A DNA stretch of 64,000 bases from Rutidosis leptorrhynchoides (GCF_046630445.1 NC_092338.1:148127501-148191500); one strand, 5' to 3'; counted from the first letter of the stretch, positions 39,071-52,863 are shown. Numbers and translations are program-made. The notes: generated from the letters alone by a model not told the origin.

Positions 39071-40863
39071 GTAAGTATGTACAGTTTTTTTATTGCTTTT
39101 AACCTTTTGATAATAAACGCTGAATCATTCGCTATAAAGTATTAAATTGGTATTCAATAAAATTAGGTATGCGTAACTGAAATTATTGATATCATACAAA
39201 AATTTATTACATCACTGCGAAATTTACCGTTTATTCTTAATGTATAAATATCTTTAATCAATCAACCCAAAATATTTCAAAAATTCGTCAGGAGTAAAAC
39301 TAGGTTATGGAACCGAAATTACTTTACCGAAAAGAGGGACGTATATTTTTGATAATATTTGATTGATTAAAGTGGGATAAAAGACCAAAAAGATTTTTAA
39401 TTTTAATTTTTACCTTGTTTTTAAAATTAATATATAAATATTAAATTAATATTGTAAATCTTTTTAAATCAAAATATTTAAGTTTTTAAGTATTTTTAAA
39501 AATTAATATTTTTAATATAAGTGTGTATGTATAAAAACAAAAATATAATATAAGTTTGGTGTGAATTTATAATTTTAATTTTTAATTTTATGCATTTTAA
39601 ATTTAAATTTGGTGTGAATTTAAAAACAAAAAAAAATTAATTTATTTCACTAAATTAAAAATATGATTTTTAAAATTCGTCGTGAGTTGAAAACTAGGTC
39701 GTTGAACCGAAATTGCTTTACCCAAGGGAGGGACGAGAAATTTTACTATCATTATTTTTAATCTTATTGAATTAAAGTATGCCAAAAAATTAAAAAAAAA
39801 AATCCAAAAATCTTTGCTTTTAAAAAACGACGCTTAAAAAGTAACAAATTTTAAACTTTTGTCGAGGGACGGACTAGGACAACGATCCAAAACGTCCTCA
39901 TTCTAAAAGAAACAAATTTTTAAAATTTATTAATTTATGTTTTCTTAGTTGAAGGTTTTTATAAAAAAAAATAAAATAAAAATAACAGACCCCATGCGGT
40001 CGCATGGGGTTTCCCCTTCATTTCCATGCGGTCGCATGCGGACCGAAAACAGGTCAGAATGATAAGTTCTAGTGAGTCTGTCTCTGTCTCCACTCCAACA
40101 CACACATACACACGAGCATACTCTCAAATCCTCACCAAAAATTCTCATTTTTTCACCAAATTACTCCAAATTTCTCACAAAACTTCGCTACAATCATGCC
40201 TAGGTTTGGATTTTTTTTAGCAAAAAGATAAAAATTACACCCCTAAACTCTTAATTTTCCTATTTTTATGAAAATTACCAATATTTTACCTAATTTGATT
40301 TTATTAATTTCTAGTGTAATTAGAGTTAAATTGTTAGTATATTATGCATGTATAACCTAGATTGATGCTATTTAACATGATTTGAAGCCAAAAACTTCAA
40401 AATTTTTAGAAATCTAGGGTTTGTGTTCTTGAGCAATTTGGGGCTTTTTGATATAAACAGGTTATGGCCAATTTTTGTCATGAATTATTGCTAAATTAAG
40501 TAGTGTAACATGTTTAGGTAGCTAAATGATCCAAATTTTGATCCTAAACATGATTTTTGAGAATTAAAGTGGACTTTTTAAGTCTAAATTCATGAACTTG
40601 ATTAAATTGATGTAAATGTCATTTGAAACTTGTTTAATTGCTAGTAATGGTTATTTTAACATGTTATTTGAGTTGAATGCTTATGAACTTTGTAAACATT
40701 TTCATAAATGCTTATTTGAAAAAGTGTAGTATTGTTAAAATTATGAAAATGTGTATAAGTTTAATTTTGATTAAACATGTTATTGTAATTGTTTCAAGTT
40801 GTTATTTTGCTAACACTAATGCATATTTGGATGCACAAATTTTGTGTTTAATGTATTTTGCAG
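39071..40863 (+). other. Putative intron / intergenic region before env-like ORF
   Basis: AT-rich, 1.8 kb, starting GTAAGT and ending TTTTGCAG. Inside are two related copies of a segment around AACTAGGTYRTKGAACCGAAAT (39300 and 39700), a palindrome pair (39992-40039), and a CT- and CA-rich leader-like stretch (40080-40190) leading to ATG 40196. It may therefore also hold an internal promoter. Confidence 0.45.
39992..40039 (+). promoter_or_regulatory. Palindrome pair in env-side intron of B
   Basis: CCATGCGGTCGCATGG (39992) and CCATGCGGTCGCATGC (40024), again 32 bp apart, with a third unrelated 16-nt spacer. About 160 bp upstream of ATG 40196. The CTGGA box seen in the other pairs is missing here. 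Confidence 0.85.
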
Positions 40864-42405
40864 AGAAATACCGATACTGATGGTGCATCATCATCATCTA
40901 GGCAACCTGCTCCAGAACCTGAACCAGAAATGCAATATGAGCCACAATATGAACCAGAACCTGAACAGGAACAACAACAGGAACAACAACAACCTGATCA
41001 ACACGTACCATATTATGATCCGCAACTAGAATATGTTAATGTCTACGTAATTTTTCCGATTCATCCGATAATAGAACACCCAACGATTCATGAAGAACAG
41101 TTGCATCCTAATTTGAGATTTGATCGAAGCTGGAGAGATTACCTGACGTATCAAAGTAACAAATTCAAACTGGTAACAAAAAATGTAGAAGTGCCGAGGG
41201 TAATCGATTGGGAGCCTTTGGAAAGGGTCCAACTAGTTAACTTAGTTAGACAGCATTTGATCCAAAGGTATGGCAGCTCTTCTTTTCCCGATTGGGAACG
41301 TTTATTCACCATTCGTAGGCCTGTATATAAGGAATGGTGTGTTGAGCTTATGAGTACTATTTCACTTAATGCGGATGTAGTTAGGTTAGATGATAGAAGT
41401 TTTCTTAGATTTTTACTTGGCCGTAGGATGTACAGAATGTCCATGCTGGACATGACCAGGGCTTTACAGATTTACACTCCTGGTGAATTACTACTACCCG
41501 ATTGTACAAATTTGATTTATCATGGGGAGCGGGTAGATAGGAAATTTGACGCGGACGCCGTCTGGAGGTGTATGTCAGATTATAATGTTTTTACGCTGGG
41601 AGAAAGACACTCCTATTTAGATATTAACAAAGCAGAGCTACGTATTATACATAGATTTTTAGCTAATTCGATTACACAAGGAGGTAAAAACAGGGAGAAG
41701 ATGACCTTACACGATTTATTTTACCTTAAGTGTATTCAAAACCCTAGAAGCTTTGTTAATATCCCTTACTGTGTTGGTTTTTATCTGTCCAAAGTAGTGG
41801 CAGGAATACAGGACGGGGGAGTAATAGGAGGAGGTATTTTTGTTACTCTCATTGGAGAGTATTTGGGTGTAGATAGGGATCAAGGGAGTCCACTGATGGT
41901 GTGTAGGGAACAGGTGGATATTTTAGTATTGAAGGTTTAGCAGGGTGCTAAAGTATTAAAGAGCAGACGCAATCAAGCATTACCATATGATGGTCATCAT
42001 CCTCTGGTAGAGAGAGGATCAGATGAGGAAATGGAGGAAGCGGATGACACTAGGGATGTCATTAGGGAGGCTATGACTGATGTCTACCAGCGTATAGATG
42101 AGGTAGAAATGACAAACCAGGATAGACATAGTCGGTACGAGCAGTGGCAAGCCGAGAATGTGTACGAGCATTCCAGGCAACGACAGCATGATAGATGGCA
42201 CTATCATCAGCATCAGATCATGAGCCAGCTATCACCTCAGGTACCAAATAACTACGTACCGACCCGACCTGCTTACTATCCTCCACACCAGCCCGATATG
42301 CGACCACCATTTACTCTCTACGACCCTAACCATGCCTATCAGTACACCTATAACCAACCGTGGAACCCGCCCGACGACATGAACTGGAACCCCTATCCAG
42401 ATTGA
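40864..42405 (+). pseudogene. B env-like / Athila ORF1-type protein (one internal stop)
   Basis: An open frame of about 514 codons from the splice acceptor to TGA 42403-42405, interrupted only by TAG at 41938. The N-terminus is a Pro/Glu/Gln-rich repeat region. The middle resembles the Athila ORF-1 (env-like position) family: a WEPLERVQLVNLVRQ-like segment, YKEWCVELMSTI, FLRFLLGRRMYRMS and a long alpha-helical region. The C-terminus has a Gln/Arg coiled-coil-like stretch and a Pro/Tyr-rich tail. I see no convincing signal peptide or membrane anchor. No in-frame ATG exists near the acceptor, so a start on an upstream exon is likely; otherwise the first ATG is near 40930. Role in the Athila cycle is unproven. 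Confidence 0.75.
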
Positions 42406-44217
42406 TATAGTTCCCGTTGGTGATTTTTATCTTTTTATTATTTTTATTTATTTATGTTTAAACATATAATATTGTGATACTTTTATGTAAGTTTTAACAT
42501 TTTTATTATGCTGTACTAATATTTCATATTTGATTTGAAAGTGAGATGTTAAGTCCCATTTCAAATTACCATGCATGTTTATATTTGTATTGTATGTATT
42601 TTATTTCATGTACACAACAGGGAAAAACAGCGCATTTTCAAAGACTGGCATTAAGTTCAGCAAAAGCTACTAATTTTGACGACAAAACGAAAAAACAAAT
42701 ATGATGTAACAACAAGACGGAATGAACAAATGATGTGCACCATTTATCATTCAACAAACAAACGCCAATATGTTTGGAAACTTTGGTAAAATTTAATCAT
42801 TTTTCTACGCTAATCACCCTCAATAATTTAAATTGTTACTGATTTCTTGCAAATGAGGGCATTGCAAGATCTTAAGTGTGGGAAGGGGTTAAATTCTTTC
42901 GGATTTTTAAAATTTTAACTTATACACTTGGTTACCATTAAAAATAACTAGTAACGCAGTAGTTGTATTAGAATCTAGTGCTCTCTGATAATAAAGAACA
43001 GCCCTAGTCTTATATACTGACTACCCAATTCTAGTAAAAATTTTCAAAATTTTCAATTAAATGAATTCAAAATCATGTGTATACATATTTATGAGCGATA
43101 AAACTAGGTGTTAACACCGAAATTATTATTACCTTGAAAAGGACATAAATTGAGAAACAACCCAAAATGTTAGAATTCATATAAAATGGAATAGAGGAAA
43201 ATAAAAAGGCAAATAAAGGAAAATAAAAGCCAAGTGTAGGAAAAATTTACCAAGTTATTTAAAACATATATCACATATTTTTGTACAAATAATTGAAGAT
43301 ACTTTTGTTTTGGACAAAATTAACCGTTATACCCGGTAAATTGTAATATATTTGAAAGAAAGATGGATCTACACGATGAATCAATTCCATCAATAAAAAG
43401 AAGTAAAGTCTTCCGAAAAAGACACGCGCTTCTTGATTTAGGTCAGGAAGTTGTCGTCCGAACCAGTTGTAGAGTCTACAAAAAACCTTGAAAAGTTTTC
43501 TCGAAAATCAGCTGGAAATCCACGGACCTGAGCATCAAACAGGGTCGCCAAGTGGTCAGACTTATCCTAACCATGAGAGGATCTGTCTCGTATAATGGGG
43601 GGGGGGGGCACCATGCAAATTAGCTTATAAGACTAATGAATCAGATCCCTAGAAAGGATAATCTCCTTAAAGATCAAAAATCAGCTTTTAAGCCCGATAT
43701 TACTCAATCCTTGAGATTGACCTTAAAGATTGAGAATTCAAACTCATGGAATTCGATGATATCTAAACTCGAGCTTGAACGAGAAAATATTTTGATCAAA
43801 ATTACAAACCAATTTGTTTTCTGAAAACCCATTTTTAATGCATTCATTACCATTGAACGTAAAATCCTAGGAATTCACCTGGAATTCATTAGGTCACCTG
43901 AACCAAATCGGGTGTCAATCGTAAGAACGGTGGTTGCATAGCATGGTCGAAGACAGGACCTTGTGTCAGACCGAAAAACTATAGGGTGATCTTTACTATT
44001 ACTCCTACAAAGGATAGTAATTGCATCCGACACGATATAGACCATAATTAAGAGCATGTCACGGGACATTGCCTTAACAGTTGCTTGTTCAACTCTTTCC
44101 TTTACAACCGGACGGTAGTTTACCGAAAGGTAATATACGGAGTAAGTATACTGGACGTGTTGCTTTCCCAATACAAGGTTAGCAAGTGGGTGACACAAAA
44201 CCGAAAGTTTTAAGCTA
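42406..44217 (+). other. B 3' non-coding internal region
   Basis: Conserved with 59400-60870 of C. Includes AAGTGTGGGAAGGGG (42874), AAGTGTAGGAAA (43232), a G12 run (43597-43608) and a conserved antisense open frame (43875-44198). It ends abruptly in the middle of the B 3' LTR because of a deletion. Confidence 0.65.
43875..44198 (-). other. Antisense open frame shared with element C
   Basis: 107 codons on the minus strand; the counterpart in C is 60502-60852. The products align from MCHPL without gaps over about 105 residues with roughly 16 differences. Most base changes alter the amino acid, so selection on the protein is not supported by eye. Confidence 0.3.
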
Positions 44218-44252
44218 AAATATACATCTTTCTTTCCTCTCTATCTCTCACG

Positions 44253-44360
<108 letters not shown>

Positions 44361-45349
44361 TGTAATTTTAATTTTAATTTAATAATAATAAGGATATGTT
44401 AGCGAATGTTGTAAGGGTGTAAGTCGAAATTCTGTCTGTGTAACGCTACGCCATTATTAATCATTGTAAATCATGTTCAACTTTTTTAAATTAATGTCTC
44501 GTAGCTAAGTTATTATTATGCTTATTTAATGCCCAAGTAATCGTGATATTGGGCTAAATATTAAAATTGGGTAATTGGGCTTTGTACCATAATTGGTGTT
44601 TGGACAAAAGAAAGACACTTGTGGAAATTAGACTATGGGCTATTAATGGGCTTTATATTTGTTTAATTGAATGATAGTTCGTTAATTTAATATAAAGATT
44701 TATAATTGGACGTACCTATAAATAACCATATACACTTGATCGGACACGATGGGCGGGATATTTATAAGTACTAATAATCGTTCATTTAATCGGACACGGG
44801 AATGGATTAATAGTCAATGGACTTATTAAAACAGGGGTAAATTATATACAAGGAAAATTGGTGTAATTATAGTTTAAGTCCCCAATTAGTTGGAATATTT
44901 GACTTCAGATATAAGGATAATTTGACGAGGACACTCGCACTTTATATTTATGACTGATGGACTGTTATGGACAAAAACCAGATGGACATATTGAATAATC
45001 CAGGACAAAAGACAATTAACCCATGGTAATAAACTAAAATCAACACGTCAAACATCATAATTACGGAAGTTTAAATAAGCATAATTCCTTTATTTCATAT
45101 TTCATCGCACTTTTATTTACTATCATTTTATTTAATTGTACTTTTAATTATCGTACTTTTTAATTATCGCAATTTTATTTATTGTCATTTTATTTATCGC
45201 AATTTCATTTATCGTTATTTGCTTTACGCTTTAAATTAAGTTATATTTATTTTTAATATTTTACATTAGGTTTTAACTGCGACTAAAGTTTTAAAATCGA
45301 TAAATCGGTCATTAAACGGTAAAAACCCCCTTTTATAATAATAATACTA

Positions 45350-45351
<2 letters not shown>

Positions 45352-45440
<89 letters not shown>
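45352..45440. repeat. (TA)n microsatellite, B 3' LTR second array
   Basis: Preceded by TTATAATAATAATACTAC as in the 5' LTR. Confidence 0.97.
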
Positions 45441-45445
<5 letters not shown>

Positions 45446-45678
45446 CAAATATAGTTTTAAAAATATAGCGTTAAACTTGGCTAGATCCCTGTGGAACAAA
45501 TCGGACTTACTAAAAACTACACTACTGTACGATTAGGTACACTGCCTATAAGTGTTGTAGCAAGGATTAGGTATTTCTACTCTATAAATAAATAAATAAC
45601 TTGTGTAAAATTGTATCGTATTTAATAGTATTTCATAGTAAATATATAACTATTTCGTATACACCTCTACGCACATCA

Positions 45679-46525
45679 TTCGTCATATGTATTTTTATTA
45701 CAAAATACAGTATTGTGAGTTTCATTACTCCCTTTTTAAATGCTTTTGCAATATATATGTTTGGGACTGAGAATACATGCGCTTTTATAAATGTTTGACG
45801 AAATAGACACAAGTAATTGAAACTACATTCTATCGTTGAATGATCGAAGCCGAATATGCCCCTTTTTGCTTGGTAACCTAAGAATTAGTAAACCAGTCTA
45901 CTAATTGACGTGAATCCTAAAGATAGATCTTTTGGGCCTAACAAACCCCATCCGTTGTAGCGGATGCTTTAGTACTTCGAGTTTTTATATCATGTCCGAT
46001 GGATGTCCCGGAATGATGGGGATATTCTTATATGCATCTTGTTAATGTTGGTTACCAGGTGTTCAATCCATATGAATGATTTTTGTCTCTATGCATGGGA
46101 CGTTTATTTATGAGAAATTGAAATGAAATTCTTGTGGTCTATTAAAATGATGAAAATGATCGATTATGATAAACTAATGAACTCACCAACCTTTTGGTTG
46201 ACACTTTAAAGCATGTTTATTCTCAGGTATGAAAGAAATCTTTCGCTGTGCATTTGCTCATATTAGAGATATTACTTGGAGTCATTCATGACATATTTCA
46301 AAAGATGTTGCATTTCAGTCGTCGAGTTCATCAAGATTATTACTAAGTCAATTACAGTTGGATATATTATGAAATGTTATGCATGCCGTCAACTTTCGAT
46401 GAAATGAAAGTTTGTTTTTTAAAAACGAATGAAATGTTTGTAAAATGTATCATATAGAGGTCAGAACCTTGCGATGTAACCAAATGTAATGTATTCGTCC
46501 AGATGGATTAGGATGGGTCTCTATA
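45679..46525 (+). repeat. 5' LTR of D, segment right of element B
   Basis: Resumes with the duplicated TTCGT and aligns to 63203-64000 of the 3' LTR. Contains the hairpin at 46187-46200 and TTTATTCTCAGGT. The LTR end reads GGGTCTCTATA, so the terminal CA appears mutated to TA. Confidence 0.85.
46187..46200 (+). other. U5-side LTR hairpin (D 5' LTR)
   Basis: CAACC-TTTT-GGTTG, perfect. The 3' LTR copy at 63721-63734 has one arm base changed. Confidence 0.65.
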
Positions 46526-46527
46526 GG

Positions 46528-46544
46528 TGGTATCAGAGCAGTGG
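46528..46544 (+). other. Primer-binding site of D
   Basis: TGGTATCAGAGCAGTGG, identical to that of A. The leader to 46967 holds a short duplication (AATTTATATCTTAGCGTAT near 46767 and 46784). Confidence 0.85.
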
Positions 46545-46967
46545 TGTTAGATAACCAGGTCTTGCATTAGTGTGTCTAACTGATAGTTGTTTAGGTGCAT
46601 TAGTGAGTCTGGACTTAGACCGTGTCTGCATGTCAAAAGTTTTGCTTATCATTTAGTGTCGAAAAATTACCTACTTATCATCCTTAGGAAAATATCTGCT
46701 TATCATTCTTAGTCTAGACACATCTTACTGCATTGATTGCCTGAATAGTGTATAGACAAAATTTATATCTTAGCGTATTTGCTAATTTATATCTTAGCGT
46801 ATCTATTACGGTAAACTTTGCCTGATATATTCCGTAACTTTCTCCGTAATTTAAGGGATCCTGGTACTATATATATCTATGCATATTATGCATTGAGAAT
46901 ACCATCCAACTATCATTTGCTATCACTAAATGTTTCATACCAAAAATCTTTTCTGTGATCGTGTAAG

Positions 46968-47474
46968 ATGGCCTCTACGAATCAATCAAGTTCATCTGAC
47001 TCCGAAGACAGCGTGACAGAAGCACACCAACCGATCAACTACCGTGATTACTAGAGAAAATGGGGGTGGGTTCGCGACATACTCACCTTATGGAGAAGGG
47101 AAGAAGGTACTCCATATCATGAGCCGAATCTACCGCCTAACGTCGGAGTACTCGATCCGCTCACCGGTGAACCAGTTCGCAACACCGTTTATACCCTTTT
47201 TGCGAGAATTTTTCGTCTTGAGGCTACCATTAATGGAACTAGAGGAGATATATTACCTCTACCTCACATTAATAACCAACCAGGATTAGTAGAAGAAGTT
47301 AAAGAACTCCGAGCTCGAGTGTTAACCTTAGAGAGCAAGGTACACAACTTACAAGCACCAGCAGTATCACCAACACCAGTAACATCACCAACCTCAGCAC
47401 CAATAGCACTTGCACCACCGTCAGCAACATCCACATCACCAGCCTCGACATCACCATCTGTACCGCGAGCATAA
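46968..47474 (+). pseudogene. ORF-alpha of element D (one stop)
   Basis: 169 codons from ATG 46968 to TAA 47472 with a single TAG at 47052, at a position where F encodes Trp. Layout: Ser-rich acidic N-terminus (SSSSDSEDSVTE), KWGWVRDILTLWRREEG, LTGEPVRNTVYTLFARIFRL, a hydrophobic-heptad segment LVEEVKELRARVLTLESKVH and a Ser/Thr/Pro/Ala-rich tail ending SVPRA. It matches F and A segment by segment. No known enzyme motif. The coiled coil suggests multimerisation; a minimal gag-like role is a hypothesis. It is the best preserved copy of the family protein in the window. Confidence 0.65.
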
Positions 47475-47562
47475 TCTTCGTTATACCTATCGATCTCTCT
47501 ACTTTATCTTTGTTCTACATATCAACCTACATCGATTATCTTCATTCTGCATGGCGATTATG

Positions 47563-47586
47563 TAATCTCTAAAGTCTTAAAGATTA
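47563..47586 (+). other. Conserved stem-loop downstream of ORF-alpha (D)
   Basis: Arms TAATCTCTAA/TTAAAGATTA with AGTC loop; one mismatch relative to A and F. Confidence 0.65.
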
Positions 47587-47738
47587 TATATTCTTGTTCT
47601 AATGGTAAATCAAATAAGATTAATATTTTATTGAGTCATTAAATCCATGATTACATCTGAAGAAGATATATATGTAAGTATATTTTCATAAAGATCGTAA
47701 TTAAAAATTCTTCTGTACAAATTATTAATGATGAGAAT

Positions 47739-47762
47739 ATTTTAACGGGTAGGTAATACCCT
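47739..47762 (+). other. Internal (central) polypurine-tract-like copy in D
   Basis: TTTTAACGGGTAGGTAATACC; compare terminal TTTAACGGGTAGGTATT before the 3' LTR. Confidence 0.55.
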
Positions 47763-48329
47763 AGAAATATTTAGATCTCACATTAACATGTTACCATGTA
47801 CATTCTTCTATTCCGATTCAACATTCATTTACTATTCTATATACAACCACAGATATACGTATCCGTTCACCGCAAAATAACAATTTTCATTCAAATTCAA
47901 TTTCATATTCGGATTTTGACCGATCAGAATCCAATTCAAGATTTGACAAGTGTCATAATGAAGAAACTAATGGACAAAATAAAACTGATTAGTAACTAAT
48001 TAATTAACTACGTAAAACTTTAAACCTATACTAATCTTGGATTATTGGACTACTAACATTGGACTATTAATCTTGGACAATTAAAAAGTGTTAAAAGAGT
48101 AGGAAATGTTAATTATAACATTTTGACTTAAAATATCGTTAATAAGTTACACCTATTACAATTAAATAATTCCTCAACTTTGCCACTTGATTTCATCTTA
48201 AACATCCTTTGTATCTTGACAATTACAATCATCGTTTAATCATCTAAAAACACAACTTTCTTGAAACCACTCGAATTGATAACCGATGAATCAGATATGG
48301 TAGTATTAAATACAGAGGAAATAGCAAAA

Positions 48330-48539
48330 TAGTAGATGGTCTAAATGGTCAAAAGTTTGACAATAAAGAATGGAATGTTGGGAACGCTCGATAGAAAATT
48401 TGGTATTGAAAAACAGATTGAGCTAACCATGAAGGAGACCAAGGACAAATACAAGGACCAAACCCTGTATTCCAAGAATCCAGATAATTATGTATCCGAT
48501 GAAATCTTTGGAGAATACCTTGCTCCGTGGTCATGTTAA
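48330..48539 (+). pseudogene. ORF-beta remnant of element D
   Basis: Open from ATG 48345 to TAA 48537, 64 residues, Lys-rich, ending YVSDEIFGEYLAPWSC. Its counterpart in A (3985-4260) shares the SKNPxDxVSxExxxEYLAP pattern and sense orientation. No recognised domain. Confidence 0.5.
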
Positions 48540-49749
48540 AATCTTGCGGAAAATTTTTCTTCATCAACTTTTGAACATAGAAATTCCAAAATATCATCAT
48601 AAATATCTTCGATATTTCTGAGAATATTTTCATAGATATTCTTGTCCGAAATTATATACCTCTTCGTGCTATCTGTATTACATCATATTGAAAACTGTTT
48701 TAGTTTTTAATATTCTGTAATATCTAAGTATAAATTATGAATGAATTCTGGAGAAGTGTTAAGAATTTGAGCATGAGATAGTATAATATAATGACACTTG
48801 GCCAATGTGATTATATTACAGTAAGTCATGCTGAAAGTTCTAATGAAACATGATGATTCACAGATCACAATGTCATCAGGTGCCATGTTACATAACCCTT
48901 TCATTCTACCTAACCTCTGAACATATCAAGAAAATATATTCTTGATAGTTCTATATTCTGTAATTCTGGTAATTTACCAAATCAAATCGTGCTATTACGT
49001 TTCTTCCTGCTTAGAATATTATGATCAATCGAAACTTCATACCTACGAATTCTGGACCATTATTCGCTTGACTTGAAGTCGGGAAGAGAAAACAAAAGCA
49101 TGAAGCTTCAAAATATAAGGGAAAATATAAAACTCGACAACAACACCGACATCACAAACCGTGTATATCAATACGGATAACAACGTAAACACATGGGAGA
49201 ATGAAAAACACTATAACCCCAAGGTAATAGTAGAAGTGAATAGATTCCTCCGGTGGTAAATGGAAAAGAAGAATGACAGATACGATAGTCAGGATAAGTA
49301 CAAGGATCAGAACTGGATTAAGTATTTTCAAACTCTTTGGAAATGTGGATTAAGAAAAAATTTATTGAATTTATGAAAGTTAATGGAACGGAAAAGGTAA
49401 ATTTATAGTAAAAATATCAGACAAAGCAACGGAGGCAGATGATCGCATTTAATTAAAGAGATCCTAATTTCCTTATTCACCGAAGAATCAAATCTTATAG
49501 ATTTCGAAGATTTTCTTTTAAATCCCTTGAATTCCGGAATTCAATCGAGACAACGTCATAAGTTAAAACGAATCTCTATTTCTTCATTTCACTATTTTGT
49601 GATAGCTCCACTCGTACGCTTTGAATAATCGAATTGTCTTATCTATATTAATCAATAATGATAAAACTCTATTTATCAACTCATATTCGTCATGAAAACA
49701 TTCATATGGTTAGCCATGACAACCACACTCAAATTTCGGGACGAAATTT
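48540..49749 (+). other. D internal 3' non-coding region
   Basis: About 1.2 kb collinear with 3083-3984 of A at its end (motif CAAATTTCGGGACGAAATTT before the polypurine tract). No ORF, RNA or repeat array recognised. Confidence 0.6.
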
Positions 49750-49766
49750 CTTTAACGGGTAGGTAT
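49750..49766 (+). other. Terminal polypurine tract of D
   Basis: CTTTAACGGGTAGGTATT, abutting the 3' LTR start TGTGACGACCC at 49767. Confidence 0.75.
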
Positions 49767-49952
49767 TGTGACGACCCGGAAATTTTCGACCAAATTTAAA
49801 CTTAATCTTTATATGGTTTCATTATGATAAGCAAAGTCTATTAAATTGAGTTTCAAAATTTTTGAACTATTTTATGGAATCATTTGACCTTTGACTATTT
49901 CCGACGATCCACGAACAACTATTTGTAAATAGATGCATATATATTTAAATAT

Positions 49953-49954
<2 letters not shown>

Positions 49955-50035
<81 letters not shown>

Positions 50036-50138
50036 GATAATTTGAAAGATTATATGATGTAATGGTTGGAATTAATATTGTAAAATAAAATAAAATATAA
50101 TAATTATTACTTAAAATATATCTATATGAATGAAGTAT

Positions 50139-50187
<49 letters not shown>
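49955..50187. repeat. Two (TA)n arrays in D 3' LTR
   Basis: Arrays at 49955-50033 and 50143-50187 separated by 110 bp. The second is much longer than in the 5' LTR, where only a short TATATATA is present near 18940. Confidence 0.95.
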
Positions 50188-50190
<3 letters not shown>

Positions 50191-52796
50191 TTCGAATATA
50201 ACAATTAATTGATTGTAATACTTGTTTGTCATCTCGTTTGTTATTAAACAAATATAAAATAAAGGATATAAAAATAAATGATGGTTTATAAATAGACTAC
50301 GTAAAAATTGAGGTTTGTTAAGAATACAACAATATATTTTTATATACTCTGTTTATATTATTTGTCTATATTATTTGGGATTTTCTGAATAAGCTTATCC
50401 GCTACGGATTAACAACGAATTACGATATTTCAGTTTGTAAAATTTATGTGGAATAGTGTCGGCAGAGAAAATATTCGTGAATGTATTATTAACTTTATTT
50501 CCGCTGTTTTCTTTTGTTTGGTTGTTAAATGTCTTCGACTAACATCTACATCATTATATATCATCTTTTTATGCATGCATCACGTACACATCCCACAATC
50601 ACTAAACCACTAATTCCATTAACCAACTCATCCAATGACAAATCACCTTTGTTTACTGCATTTATTTTGGATAGAACCAACTCAAAACCAATCAAGCAAA
50701 AATCATTTCCACTTTTCTGTTTCCTTTCTTTTTCTTAATTAGCCACCTTTCAATTTCTCATGTACAAATCAAAATAATAAACCCACTATCTTTTGTTTCT
50801 TTCCTTCTTTCTTGTTAAGCGTCACACTCTCAATTATCACATAAAAACACACAACTGCTACACTATTTTTGATTGGCACTCTTTTTGTTTTGCAATTGAC
50901 ATCTTACAGAAGTATTATTATATATATACTTTATATATGTATATATATGATTAGGCATTCATCTTAAACCCACACCCGTCACCACTCTCGATCACCACCT
51001 CAAAATCATGATCATCGACAAACCACTTCAGCACCATTAAACAGCTTGATATCGTTTATGTGTGAATCATAAGTCAACCATCGAGAACCATATCTCTCCC
51101 TCTCATCCATTTTTCTTCTTGAACTCACCACTCCATCGACACCCACTTCATCACCACAAATCAACCATATTAATTCCAAGTCTTCTTCTTCAATAACCAT
51201 TGTACAAACACCATGATAACCACCTTCTTGTTTAATTCACCTCCTTATTCGGTTTCTACTGTTGCAGCTATTTTTTTTCTTTTTCTTTCTCTGTCGTGAA
51301 CACCCAACACCCCACAAACTCGACACCACCACACTAATTCATCATCATCAAATTAAAAGTGTTGTTCTTTATTGTTTACGGTTGAGAGGACCAATTCATC
51401 ACTCTCAAACTGCCGTTCGGTCTAACCCCCATTAACCCACTATCACGGCTTCACCTTCGGTTTAAAAACAACATTCATAACCACCTTCCATCTCGTTAAT
51501 CAATCATCACCACCTTTCTATTTCCTATCAACGAGAACCACCATCAACACCCATCACCTCAACCATCAAACTAGAACCTGCTTCGGTCTTCTTCTGTTGT
51601 AGCCACCACCAATAAACCACCATTCAAACACCTTTAATTACTGCTACTCCTGCTGTTTTCGACTTCTATTTACAGTCCAACAAACACCACCAACAAACCC
51701 TTAAACAATTCTAATCACTACACGCTCTTTCTTTCTGTTTCCACTTCATATACATCATCATTATTGTATTGCTACTTTTATTATTCAAAGTGGTGAATGA
51801 TGAGGACAACGAATAATTATAGCAAGATATTAATATTGATATTATACAAATGTTAAAGGTTGATGATGGATGATGATATGAACCACTTGGAGTGTTCTTT
51901 TTCCTTTGGCACATTTACAAACAAAGAAAACCACCTAACCCACTAGTTAGTTTTAAAGGTATATATCTAATATCATTTCTTTTTGGTTTAGGTATGCCTT
52001 GACAACTAGTCCCCACCTGCACTTTATTTACGGATAGGAAATTATTAAGATAGATTTGATTAATTTGCAAATGAACTGAATATTATCGCTACTGTAATTG
52101 TTGATTACTTTTGTCCAATCGACTTCAACGTACACAACAGCTAGACATTTCATGTAATGGATTTATTTTACTGAAACTAGGCCGCAGGCCTTTAAAAATT
52201 TTGTGGTGGATCGATTAAATGGGTTTTTCAATAGGCTATTAAAGTGGACTAGTTATATGGGCTGGTAAATAGTTAGGTTTAGGATAGTTGGGTTTGGAAT
52301 CGACTTGTAGAACTTGGAAGTAAATATGTTGCACGATAGTGATAAAGACTATCTGCTGTTCTATTTTTTTTTAAAACACGAGCTAAATGATGGCAGTGAT
52401 GATATTGATAATGATGTTAGGGTTATGATAAAAGAATAATGATGATATAACATAATGATTATGATGATGAGGTTAGGAAGGTATAGGTTAAATAATATGT
52501 GTATGAAGATGATATTTTCGCTGTTATGATTTTGATGAGATGATAATGAGTCACGATGTATGTTGATGATGATGGTAAGAGACGATGATTGACAAAATTT
52601 TAATGATGATTAGAATAAGATTGAAGGTGATGATCATATTAGGATTATGATGATAATGGGTTATAGATTGATGATAATGATACACATATGTATCAATGAT
52701 AATGATAATGAAGAACGAAATTATAAATATGATAGATGATCCAAGATGATGATGATTGATTTGTTAATGATATGTGAAATAACGATAATAATAAAT

Positions 52797-52863
52797 ATGG
52801 TTAAGGATGTTATCGGATTAGCGGGACGTCGCGGGTTCAAACCCGGACTTGGGCATTTTTTTT
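52797..52863 (+). other. tRNA-like Pol III box, D 3' LTR
   Basis: B box GGTTCAAACC at 52834-52843; T8 run to 52863. Confidence 0.6.

Larger units (their letters stand above)
47475..48329 (+). other. D internal region between ORF-alpha and ORF-beta
   Basis: Holds the stem-loop (47563-47586) and the internal PPT copy (47739-47762), then AT-rich DNA collinear with A. No gene recognised. Confidence 0.6.

Noticed and set aside
40026..40220. 64-codon open frame in the intron region
   Set aside because: Its start lies in a palindrome and it reads through a CT/CA-rich leader-like stretch. Better explained as untranslated leader before ATG 40196.
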